DNA of 5,722 nt, taken from Segetibacter sp. (GTDB lineage: Bacteria; Bacteroidota; Bacteroidia; Chitinophagales; Chitinophagaceae). Positions within the stretch are counted from its first letter, which is position 1. The number at the start of each line of letters is the position of its first letter. Shown here one piece after another: positions 1 to 5,722 of the stretch. The notes beneath the pieces were generated by a model that worked only from the letters and a program-made list of their open reading frames with translations, did not search any database and had not been told where the DNA came from. The stretch covers positions 1-5,722 of the forward strand of contig JASLBT010000150.1 in the NCBI GenBank assembly GCA_030146445.1, in the 5' to 3' direction. Made by a program: the position numbers and the translations under genes.

Positions 1-1168
1 TAACCACCTCTTCTTTTACCTGTCCCACCTGTATGTTCCGCATAAAAATATTCTCGGTTATACCACCCCGCGCTGAGCTGGTCTTTATGCGAAGTGCCCT
101 GTCGAGCAATGGACTGTTCATCGAGCAATTTTCTGCAAACACATTTCTCACTCCACCAGATATTTCGCTGCCGATTACAACCCCACCATGACCGTTTGCC
201 ATGGTGCAGCCTTGTATCACGATGTTTTCACTCGGTATGTTTAGCCGGCGGCCGTCTGCATTTCTACCCGACTTTATCGCTATACAATCATCGCCCGTGT
301 TAAAGAAACAATCTTTGATCAAAACGTTTTTGCACGACTCAGGGTCGCATCCATCATTATTAGGGCCGTGACTTTCAACAGTGACTTTTTGGATGGTTAC
401 ATTATTACAAAGAACCGGGTTTAAGATCCACATCGGAGAATTGATAAAGGTCACGCCTTCAATAAGTATATTTTCACACCGGTAGGGTTGAACAAATTGC
501 GGACGTAAATAGAAGCCGGGACCGAACTTTCTTTCCGCAACAGGTACATTCTTTTCCGCCATTAAAAATAGGGCAGGTCTTTTATCTTTATTGGTCTGGT
601 TCGGTGTTCCAGGTTTCCAGCCATCTCTCGCATTGCCTTTCCATGGCCACCAGTTGGTCTCATTCGATTGCCCGTCGAACACACCTTCACCGGTGATAGC
701 GATGTTCTTTTGTTCAAAGGCGTATATAAAAGGTGAGTAGTTCATGAGCTCTACGCCTTCCCAACGGCTGAAAACCAGCGGGAGGTAATCGTTTGGGTTT
801 GTCGAAAATTTTATCGTGGCTCCTTTTACCACGTGAAGGTTAACATTGCTTTTCAAGTGTATCGGGCCCGTCAGGTAACTTCCCGCAGGAACAACTACGC
901 GGCCGCCCCCTTTGCTATTACAAGCGGCGATTGCATCCCGGAATGCCTGCGTATTGTCCGTCTTTCCATCGCCGTTGCCACCAAAGTCGGATATGGGGAA
1001 ATCTTTTGTCGGAAAGACCGGCGGCTTTATCTGGGCCAGGATGGCAGGCAATGCTGCCCAGCTTTCCGCACCATCGACCTGTTTCGTCACGGCCTTTGTC
1101 TTGCAGCCTATACCGGCAGTAGCTATCACTACCAGCACAGTAAACAGTAATTGTAAGTTGTTTTTCAT
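1..1168 (-). CDS. Glycoside hydrolase family 28 (polygalacturonase-like), C-terminus off the window
   Basis: Partial gene: the first 389 residues are present and the frame runs open through the left edge. GH28 enzymes hydrolyse alpha-1,4-galacturonosidic bonds in pectin with an inverting mechanism on a right-handed beta-helix. The family's catalytic landmarks are all visible in order: NNDG at 270-273 (Asp272), GDD at 292-294 (Asp293, Asp294), GHGG at 326-329 (His327) and RIK at 360-362. The N-terminal pectate-lyase-like start (DFGGNGDGKTDNTQAF, 61-76) is typical. The ATG at 1168 gives a hydrophobic signal ending in GIGC at 19-22, so Cys22 is probably lipidated; the -3 residue is Gly rather than Leu, which weakens this. 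Residues after the Cys are KTK, not acidic, so surface export is not indicated. The NNDG form is common in exo-acting and bacterial members, but exo versus endo action and exact substrate (homogalacturonan, rhamnogalacturonan or xylogalacturonan) cannot be settled. It is divergent from the esterase at 1304. Confidence 0.93.
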   Translation of the reverse strand, partial: MKNNLQLLFTVLVVIATAGIGCKTKAVTKQVDGAESWAALPAILAQIKPPVFPTKDFPISDFGGNGDGKTDNTQAFRDAIAACNSKGGGRVVVPAGSYLTGPIHLKSNVNLHVVKGATIKFSTNPNDYLPLVFSRWEGVELMNYSPFIYAFEQKNIAITGEGVFDGQSNETNWWPWKGNARDGWKPGTPNQTNKDKRPALFLMAEKNVPVAERKFGPGFYLRPQFVQPYRCENILIEGVTFINSPMWILNPVLCNNVTIQKVTVESHGPNNDGCDPESCKNVLIKDCFFNTGDDCIAIKSGRNADGRRLNIPSENIVIQGCTMANGHGGVVIGSEISGGVRNVFAENCSMNSPLLDRALRIKTSSARGGITENIFMRNIQVGQVKEEVV

Positions 1169-1303
1169 GCAGCGTCTTTTTTGATCACGAATTGTGAGCA
1201 TATTTATGCCACAATATCTGCCTATTTGCAATGCGTACGTAATTCCCGTGATAAAAGGATGCTAATATTTACATCGTCAGCTCCTTTTCTGCAACTTAGC
1301 GGC
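1169..1303. promoter_or_regulatory. Divergent intergenic region between GH28 and esterase
   Basis: This 135-bp spacer must hold the promoters for both divergent genes unless they are transcribed from elsewhere. I found no perfect TAnnTTTG (-7) box on either strand. The nearest plus-strand piece is TATTTG near 1228, which lacks the two-base spacer. No Shine-Dalgarno motif precedes either ATG, which is normal for Bacteroidota. The only symmetrical element I see is the short palindrome at 1185-1197. Shared control of the two genes is inferred from the arrangement only. Confidence 0.5.
1185..1197. promoter_or_regulatory. 13-bp imperfect palindrome, possible operator
   Basis: TCACGAATTGTGA pairs at five of six symmetrical positions around a central A, with one G/T mismatch. 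It lies 17-29 bp upstream of the GH28 ATG and about 107 bp upstream of the esterase ATG, a position where a regulator could act on the GH28 gene. A short palindrome like this can occur by chance, and I do not recognise it as the site of a specific regulator. Confidence 0.2.
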
Positions 1304-2599
1304 ATGAAACTAAAGTTCCTTATAACTATTATTGTTGCGGTCGCCGCCATGTCCGGGCAAGCGCAAAACAGCCCGGCACCGCGCAAACTGATAGATTTTG
1401 TTCTTTCGCCAAACTCCGCTGACTGGAATTATAAGTTAAATGAGCCGGCAACGGCAAGGATCACTGTTTTAAAGTTTGGTGTCCCCATGAAAAACGTGGT
1501 AGTTAGTTATGAAGTTGGCCCGGAGATGCTCCCTGCGGATAGAAAAGAAACGATCACTTTAAAAGAGGGGCTGGGAGAAATAGTAATTGGAACGGCCAAA
1601 GTCCCGGGGTTCCGGCAACTTGTGGTAAAAACAACATTTAACGGGCGTACTTATTCAGATCTTGTTAAAGTGGCCTTCGCACCGGAAAGCATAAAGCCGA
1701 CAGTGGATTTGCCGGACGACTTTACTGCTTACTGGGATAGTGCAAAAGCCCGGGCAGCAAGCATACCTATGGATGCAATCGCCACCTTGCTGCCCGAGAG
1801 GTCGACCACAACCGTTGAAGTTTACCTGGTAAACCTTCAAAATTACCGGACCGGTAAACGGCTCTATGGTTACCTGTGTAAACCTAAAAAGCCGGGAAAG
1901 TACCCGGTGGTTTTCTCTCCACCAGGAGCCGGCATCAAACCGGTTTCTGCTGCAACAGCACTTGCTGAACTTGGCTTTATAACCTTTAGCATCGAAATCC
2001 ATGGTATTTCACCCCTTGTGGATACCGACACTTACCGCAACGTGAGCAATGCATTCGGCGAATACTGGCTTAACCATTTAGACGATCGTGAAAACTATTA
2101 TTATAAAAGCGTTTATCTCGGTTGTGTTCGATCGATAGATTATTTATGTAGTCTTCCGGGGTTCGATGGAAAGAACGTGATCGTAACCGGCGGGAGCCAG
2201 GGCGGAGCACTTTCTATTGTTACTGCAGCGCTTGATAAACGGGTGACCTGCCTTGTTGCATTCTACCCGGCTTTGAGCGACATTACCGGTTATCTGCATG
2301 GAAGGGCAGGAGGATGGCCGCATATGCTAAACCAACGTAGCCAGGCTATAAACAATACCCCTGCTAAACTCAGAACCCTCGGCTACTACGACGTGGTAAA
2401 CTTCGCCAAACACATCAGGGTGCCAGGGTTTTATAGTTGGGGGTATAACGACAATACTGTGCCGCCCACTTCCGTGTTTGCGGCGGTTAACTCGATTAAA
2501 GCTCCAAAAACACTGGCGATCACCCCAATTTCAGCACACTGGCGTTTTGAAGAGACCAACCAGGAGTCAATCGCCTGGATCAAAATGCAGCTGAAGTAA
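1304..2599 (+). CDS. Secreted AXE1/CE7-like acetyl esterase (alpha/beta hydrolase)
   Basis: A 431-residue protein predicted to remove acetyl or similar ester groups from plant polysaccharides or their oligomers in the periplasm. ATG 1304 is preferred because it begins a signal peptide (MKLKFLITIIVAVAAMSGQAQ); an upstream in-frame TTG at 1181 would bury that signal. Residues about 30-125 form a beta-rich, probably Ig-like N-terminal domain. The sequence DDFTAYWDSAKARAASIP (138-155) matches the usual entry into an acetylxylan esterase domain. Catalytic residues can be assigned as Ser298 in GGSQGG (296-301), Asp383 in GYNDNTVPPTS and His412 in SAHW. PPGAG at 206-210 probably lies near the oxyanion hole. 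Two CE7 hallmarks are altered: EIHGIS (231-236) sits where RGQ is expected, and Trp rather than Glu follows the His. The fold and esterase class are well supported, but the substrate is not. The divergent GH28 suggests acetylated pectin; xylan is the main alternative. The frame is intact. Confidence 0.88.
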   Translation: MKLKFLITIIVAVAAMSGQAQNSPAPRKLIDFVLSPNSADWNYKLNEPATARITVLKFGVPMKNVVVSYEVGPEMLPADRKETITLKEGLGEIVIGTAKVPGFRQLVVKTTFNGRTYSDLVKVAFAPESIKPTVDLPDDFTAYWDSAKARAASIPMDAIATLLPERSTTTVEVYLVNLQNYRTGKRLYGYLCKPKKPGKYPVVFSPPGAGIKPVSAATALAELGFITFSIEIHGISPLVDTDTYRNVSNAFGEYWLNHLDDRENYYYKSVYLGCVRSIDYLCSLPGFDGKNVIVTGGSQGGALSIVTAALDKRVTCLVAFYPALSDITGYLHGRAGGWPHMLNQRSQAINNTPAKLRTLGYYDVVNFAKHIRVPGFYSWGYNDNTVPPTSVFAAVNSIKAPKTLAITPISAHWRFEETNQESIAWIKMQLK

Positions 2600-2677
2600 T
2601 AACCGGGGAGCCAGGCTGCTCATTACAATCTCAAATCCAAAGCTGTTTGCTTGAGGAGCTTCGTTGGCGAAAGACGT
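2600..2677. other. Convergent spacer without a convincing terminator
   Basis: The esterase and the ABC gene converge on this 78-bp stretch, so transcription from both sides should end here. The only hairpins I can draw have 4-bp stems (AAGC/GCTT at 2640-2652, and TTCG/CGAA near 2660-2672), and neither is followed by a T-run. I do not call an intrinsic terminator. Confidence 0.5.
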
Positions 2678-4177
2678 TTATTCACCCACAATTTTCCCTT
2701 TGGCAAGCCGCAGCGTTTTGGTCACGCTTTCGGGTAATTCTTCCTGGTAGTGCGTAACATAAATAAGGGTAACGTTTCTTACCCGGCAGATTGTATCGAT
2801 CAGCTCACGGAAATAGGCCTGTTGCCGGGGTTCAAAACCCTGGCACGGCTCGTCGAGAATAAGCAGTACCGGGCTTTTTACCAAAGCTCTTGCAAGCAGA
2901 CACATTCTTTGGTTTACCAATGATACCTGCTTTAGTCGTTTTTCTGCAAGCTGCGCAATGCCCAGCAGCTTCATCCATCTTAAGCAGATTGCCGCCGTGA
3001 TGGGATTGCTGGGTCGGAATAACCCGACGGTATCGTAAAAGCCCGACTCAACTGCATGCAAACAGCTGGTATCACCCGGAAAGTACTGGTACAGCTCCGA
3101 AGAGAAAAAGCCAATCTTTTTCTTGATATCCCAAATACTTTCACCTGAACCTTTCTTTCTGTCGAAGAGTACGATGTCGTTTGCAAAAGCTTGTGGATTA
3201 TCGCCGTTTACCAGGCTGAGTAGTGTGGATTTGCCCGCACCATTGTGCCCAAGCAGCGCCCAGCGTTCACCCTGTTTTACGCTCCAGTTAATCTGGTCGA
3301 GAATAATGTTTTCGCCGTACCGGATCAACACATTTCTCATCAGGATGATCTGCTCAAATTCGGGCATCTTCTGAATTGCCAACAGATTTTTAATCTCCTG
3401 TTCGTCTGGCCTGAATTCCGGAATTGGCGGTGCCTCCAAATGAAATCCGCTAATCGGTTGTTTAGTTATGGTGTTATCAGGGTTGGCCACCACAACTTGT
3501 CGTATGCACGTGGGAATCTCTGGTCCTGAAGTGAACATCATCACTGTTATTCCGGATGTTGCGATTTCATCAATGAGCTTCATGATTTCGGCCCTGGAGT
3601 CTACATCGAGGCCGGTCAACGGGTTGTTCAACAGCAACAAAACCGGATTACGTAAAACTGCTGCAGCAATCATCACCCGTTTTGTTTCGCCATTAGATAG
3701 TTTGATCAGTTCTTCATCCAGCAAGGGCTCAAGATGTAGTTTCTCAATCGTTCGCTTTACAGTCCACTGTGCATGCAGGTCGTAGTGTTTCACTGTGTTC
3801 AGGAACTCGGATACCTTCAACGAATTTTCAGAGTCGGCTGAATTGAAACGTTGTTGGTAATAGAACTCACTGGTGTTCGATAAGTTGCGGAAGCTGTGTT
3901 TCGCAGATACCACCGCTATTAGTTTATGTGGTGACAACAGCGGATCGACCTGGTTATTTTCTGAGACATAATCTTTGAAGAAAGGGTAGGATGTTTTTCC
4001 GAGCACAATGTTGGCGGTGCCGGCAATGGCCTCGAGTATTGCAGCTTTAAGTGGTTCATTATGTCCTACAACAGCCAGGTGCTCCTGATTGTATACAACA
4101 AGACTAATGTTCGGGAACGACGGTCCTCCAACGGGGCGGATGGTAACGTCGGAAAACGACAACAATGTATTCTGCAT
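2678..4177 (-). CDS. modF: ModF/PhrA-like tandem ABC ATPase with one degenerate ATP site
   Basis: A 499-residue soluble protein with two fused ABC ATPase domains and no membrane segments. ModF is the second gene of modEF in E. coli, and its role is poorly defined. ModF assignment rests on domain 2: GHNGAGKST (310-318), SLVNGDNPQ and GSGESIWDIKKKIG (343-356). Domain 1 (about 5-235) has a broken Walker A (GHNEPLKA, 38-45), a good signature (LSNGE, 160-164), a Walker B ending NN (184-185) in place of DE, an intact D-loop (GLD, 189-191) and Ser217 in place of the switch His. Domain 2 (about 270-499) has intact Walker A, Walker B (Asp442, Glu443) and His476, but a broken signature (VSLVN, 418-422) and D-loop (GFE). 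FYYQQRFNS (105-113) looks like a lineage-specific insertion. ATG 4177 is preferred over an in-frame TTG at 4198, which lies inside the candidate promoter box. An ABC-F translation factor is unlikely because such proteins need two good signatures. No molybdate transport gene is adjacent, so the substrate is unknown. Confidence 0.87.
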   Translation of the reverse strand: MQNTLLSFSDVTIRPVGGPSFPNISLVVYNQEHLAVVGHNEPLKAAILEAIAGTANIVLGKTSYPFFKDYVSENNQVDPLLSPHKLIAVVSAKHSFRNLSNTSEFYYQQRFNSADSENSLKVSEFLNTVKHYDLHAQWTVKRTIEKLHLEPLLDEELIKLSNGETKRVMIAAAVLRNPVLLLLNNPLTGLDVDSRAEIMKLIDEIATSGITVMMFTSGPEIPTCIRQVVVANPDNTITKQPISGFHLEAPPIPEFRPDEQEIKNLLAIQKMPEFEQIILMRNVLIRYGENIILDQINWSVKQGERWALLGHNGAGKSTLLSLVNGDNPQAFANDIVLFDRKKGSGESIWDIKKKIGFFSSELYQYFPGDTSCLHAVESGFYDTVGLFRPSNPITAAICLRWMKLLGIAQLAEKRLKQVSLVNQRMCLLARALVKSPVLLILDEPCQGFEPRQQAYFRELIDTICRVRNVTLIYVTHYQEELPESVTKTLRLAKGKIVGE

Positions 4178-4509
4178 GCAGCACGTATTAGCGTTCAAAT
4201 GTACAGGCTTAAACTTTACATCACCCGACCAGGCGTGATCTTATAATGCAAAAAAACGCTGACGAATGGAAGCATTTCCGCGCTAGATTCAACACCATGC
4301 GAACGATTGCTGGTGTGAGTAATGGTTGACATTTTGTGGATCAGACAAGTTATCCCGTACAAGAGTGCGACGCAACCGGGGTTGACCGATGCGAAGCTGC
4401 CGGGTCCATAAAAAAACAACCTTGTGATCGCAAACGCAAAGCAAGCACATGATGCATCGATTTACAACGGCAGTAAACTGATGGTTGGATCCCAGACTCC
4501 GAATGGTGA
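4178..4509. other. Intergenic stretch between response regulator and ABC gene
   Basis: This 332-bp stretch lies between two minus-strand genes. It contains the candidate ABC promoter box near its left end. Further right are a short inverted repeat, CAACCGGGGTTG at 4373-4384, and a run of seven A at 4410-4416 that would be seven U in a minus-strand transcript, about 95 nt past the regulator stop. The only stem I can draw before that U-run is 4 bp (CUUG/CAAG) with a long loop, so I do not call it a terminator. A 67-codon minus-strand frame (4216-4419) has no recognisable features and unlikely composition. A plus-strand frame from 4322 reads somewhat like protein but is interrupted. I see no tRNA or known structured RNA. 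Confidence 0.55.
4196..4203 (-). promoter_or_regulatory. Candidate Bacteroidota -7 promoter box for the ABC gene
   Basis: Read on the minus strand this is TACATTTG, a perfect match to the TAnnTTTG -7 element used by the Bacteroidota primary sigma factor. It ends 18 bp before the ATG at 4177, giving a leader of roughly 10-15 nt. No TTTG or TTG element lies about 19-21 bp further upstream, so only half of the expected promoter is seen. Six fixed bases recur by chance a few times in a window this size; its position just before a start is what gives it weight. Confidence 0.4.
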
Positions 4510-5262
4510 CTACGACTTAAGATTGAGCTGTTGCATCACTTCTTCTTTCTTTCTGCGGGATACCTCCACTATGCTGCCGTCCGAAAGAACCAGGCTCTCA
4601 TGATCACTGGTGATCCGGCTGATGTGGCGTGGGTTTACGAGGTGCGACTTATGTGTGCGGATAAAATAAAAATCCTCGAGCATATCCTCGAAATGCTTTA
4701 ATGTTTTGCTGGCCAGAAACGGCTTTTTTGCGACAAGGTGAATGTGGGTATAACTCCTGTCGGCCTCAAGGCGTAGAATATCTTCGATCATGAAAAAGTG
4801 TACCCGTTCTGTGGAAGGTACCCCAATTTTAAAATCCCTGATCTCATTTTTTTCGACATTCAATACCAGGTTTTCATACAGCTTTTTTTTAGATGGAACC
4901 GATTCGTGTTTCTCCTGGTGCCGGAGTACTGCAGCGCGCAGTTCATCGGGGTCAACGGGTTTCAAAAGATAGTCTAAGGCACTAAAGCGTATTGCCTGTA
5001 TGGCATAGTGGTTATAAGCGGTGGTAAAGATGACATCGAATGCGGGTTCCCTTAACGAAATCAACAAGTAGAAGCCGTTTTTACCCGGCATTTCTACGTC
5101 GAGAAAAACGAGCGAAGGTTGATAGGTTTTTATCACCTCGAGGGCCGCATCAACTGACTCGGCCTGTCGAACTTCGGTAATCTCGGGAATGAAGTTTAGC
5201 ATGTAATGATGCAGGATGTTCCTGGCCTTCAATTCATCGTCAACAATTAATGCCTTTATCAT
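4510..5262 (-). CDS. LytTR-family two-component response regulator (LytR/AlgR type)
   Basis: A 250-residue cytoplasmic transcription regulator that should be phosphorylated by the kinase encoded just upstream. The receiver domain (1-120) shows the acidic pair Asp8-Asp9 in VDDE, the phosphoacceptor Asp55 in LVFLDVEMPG, Thr80-Thr81 in FTTAYN and the conserved Lys101 in LLKPVD. A linker rich in Lys and Glu (about 115-145) leads to a LytTR DNA-binding domain (about 148-245), seen in IEDILRLEADRSYTHIHL (159-176) and FIRTHKSHLVNPRHI (200-214). This domain inserts beta-strands into DNA rather than using helix-turn-helix. Length is normal for the family. ATG 5262 is chosen because it begins directly at the receiver (MIKALIVDDE); the longer frame from a TTG at 5301 would overlap the kinase gene. 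The kinase stop lies 10 bp upstream, so the two are very likely one operon. Target genes are not evident from the window. Confidence 0.94.
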   Translation of the reverse strand: MIKALIVDDELKARNILHHYMLNFIPEITEVRQAESVDAALEVIKTYQPSLVFLDVEMPGKNGFYLLISLREPAFDVIFTTAYNHYAIQAIRFSALDYLLKPVDPDELRAAVLRHQEKHESVPSKKKLYENLVLNVEKNEIRDFKIGVPSTERVHFFMIEDILRLEADRSYTHIHLVAKKPFLASKTLKHFEDMLEDFYFIRTHKSHLVNPRHISRITSDHESLVLSDGSIVEVSRRKKEEVMQQLNLKS

Positions 5263-5272
5263 ACTTGCAGGT

Positions 5273-5722
5273 TTAACTTTTGAAAAAAGCAGATAGTTCA
5301 ACCAACACCCTGGTTCCGGTTGCTATGCCGTGCTCGTCGTACTTATCTACAATTTCGAACCGCGCGTGATTATTTTGTCGTTGCAAAACTTCGAGACGGT
5401 CCTCCGATATTTTCAAGCCTTTCGACTCGTGGCGTTTTGCCTTGCTCTGTTGTTTTAATGCATACGATCTTTTTCTGCCGATACCGTTGTCGTCGATTAT
5501 ACACTGAAACAGGTCGTCACCTTTCTTTGTAAAGCAGATCCGTAATAACCGCTCTCCCTCTTTGTGCATCAATCCGTGCCATAATGCGTTTTCAACATAC
5601 GGTTGTAATAACATTGATGGAACGAGTATGTCGGTGTCAAGCTCGGGGTCAGTATGAATATCATATTTGAAGCTTTGTTCGAAGCGCATTTGTTCGAGTT
5701 CAAGGTACAACTGTAATACTTC
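5273..5722 (-). CDS. LytS/YehU-type sensor histidine kinase, C-terminal part only
   Basis: The last 149 residues of a histidine kinase whose N-terminus lies off the right edge; the frame is open to base 5722. It covers the end of the His_kinase dimerisation region and nearly all of the HATPase_c ATP-binding domain. Visible landmarks are the YLELEQMRFEQSF helix that follows the phospho-His segment in this family, the N-box in MLLQPYVENALWHGL, the G1 box DNGIGR, and a G2-like SKGLKISEDRLEVL. The sensor domain and the expected phospho-acceptor motif (PHFLFN type) are outside the window, so the signal cannot be inferred; many Bacteroidota members carry a 7TM or beta-propeller input. The partner is the LytTR regulator 10 bp downstream, and this family normally pairs with LytTR proteins. 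Confidence 0.93.
   Translation of the reverse strand, partial: EVLQLYLELEQMRFEQSFKYDIHTDPELDTDILVPSMLLQPYVENALWHGLMHKEGERLLRICFTKKGDDLFQCIIDDNGIGRKRSYALKQQSKAKRHESKGLKISEDRLEVLQRQNNHARFEIVDKYDEHGIATGTRVLVELSAFFKS

Noticed and set aside
833..1184. Plus-strand frames of about 60-105 codons opposite the GH28 N-terminus
   Set aside because: They are antisense to a well-supported GH28 coding region and have non-protein-like composition.
1181..1303. TTG-initiated N-terminal extension of the esterase
   Set aside because: It would place 41 unremarkable residues before a clear signal peptide and cover most of the divergent promoter region; ATG 1304 is far more plausible.
2678..4177. ABC-F translation or antibiotic-resistance factor
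   Set aside because: Domain 2 lacks a canonical signature, domain 1 lacks Walker A and B function, and the GSGE-IWDIKK segment points to ModF/PhrA.
4373..4384. CAACCGGGGTTG inverted repeat as terminator or structured RNA
   Set aside because: The perfect stem leaves only a 2-nt loop and does not extend outward; no U-run follows in the right orientation.
4216..4419. 67-codon minus-strand frame in the spacer
   Set aside because: No recognisable motif, rich in Cys, His and Ser, no start signal; it looks like a chance open frame.
4400..4450. Intrinsic terminator for the kinase-regulator operon at the seven-U run (4410-4416)
   Set aside because: The preceding stem is only 4 bp with a long loop, and the GC-rich sequence lies after the U-run rather than before it.
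5263..5301. Longer response regulator start at TTG 5301
   Set aside because: It would add 13 residues before the receiver domain and overlap the kinase gene; ATG 5262 begins exactly at the receiver.

Overview
The window looks like a Bacteroidota chromosome segment, probably the Sphingobacteriia/Chitinophagia side (a soil or plant-associated polysaccharide degrader). The grounds are a GH28 pectinase facing an AXE1-type esterase, a LytS-type kinase with a LytTR regulator, missing Shine-Dalgarno motifs before the starts, and one perfect TAnnTTTG box of the kind Bacteroidota use at -7. GC content looks moderate by eye. The species assignment is inference.

Layout from left to right. Positions 1-1168 (minus) hold the N-terminal 389 residues of a family 28 glycoside hydrolase with a probable lipoprotein signal; its C-terminus lies off the left edge. 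A 135-bp divergent spacer separates it from a complete secreted alpha/beta-hydrolase esterase (1304-2599, plus). These two form a plausible pectin or hemicellulose module: one cleaves galacturonan-type chains, the other removes acyl (probably acetyl) groups that block access. No SusC/SusD pair is visible, so membership of a full polysaccharide utilisation locus cannot be shown.

After a 78-bp convergent spacer comes a minus-strand tandem ABC ATPase of the ModF/PhrA type (2678-4177). It has no transmembrane segments and no visible transporter partner. Its two nucleotide-binding domains have decayed in complementary ways, so the motifs predict one intact composite ATP site and one dead one. This is the most interesting point in the window.

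The right end is a minus-strand sensor operon: the C-terminal 149 residues of a LytS/YehU-type histidine kinase (5273 to beyond 5722) followed 10 bp later by a LytTR response regulator (4510-5262). A 332-bp spacer between regulator and ABC gene holds a candidate ABC promoter and otherwise nothing I can name. I see no tRNA, rRNA, CRISPR array, insertion sequence or phage gene. Apart from the ABC protein's asymmetry the region looks ordinary, and I do not see a clearly new multi-gene system.
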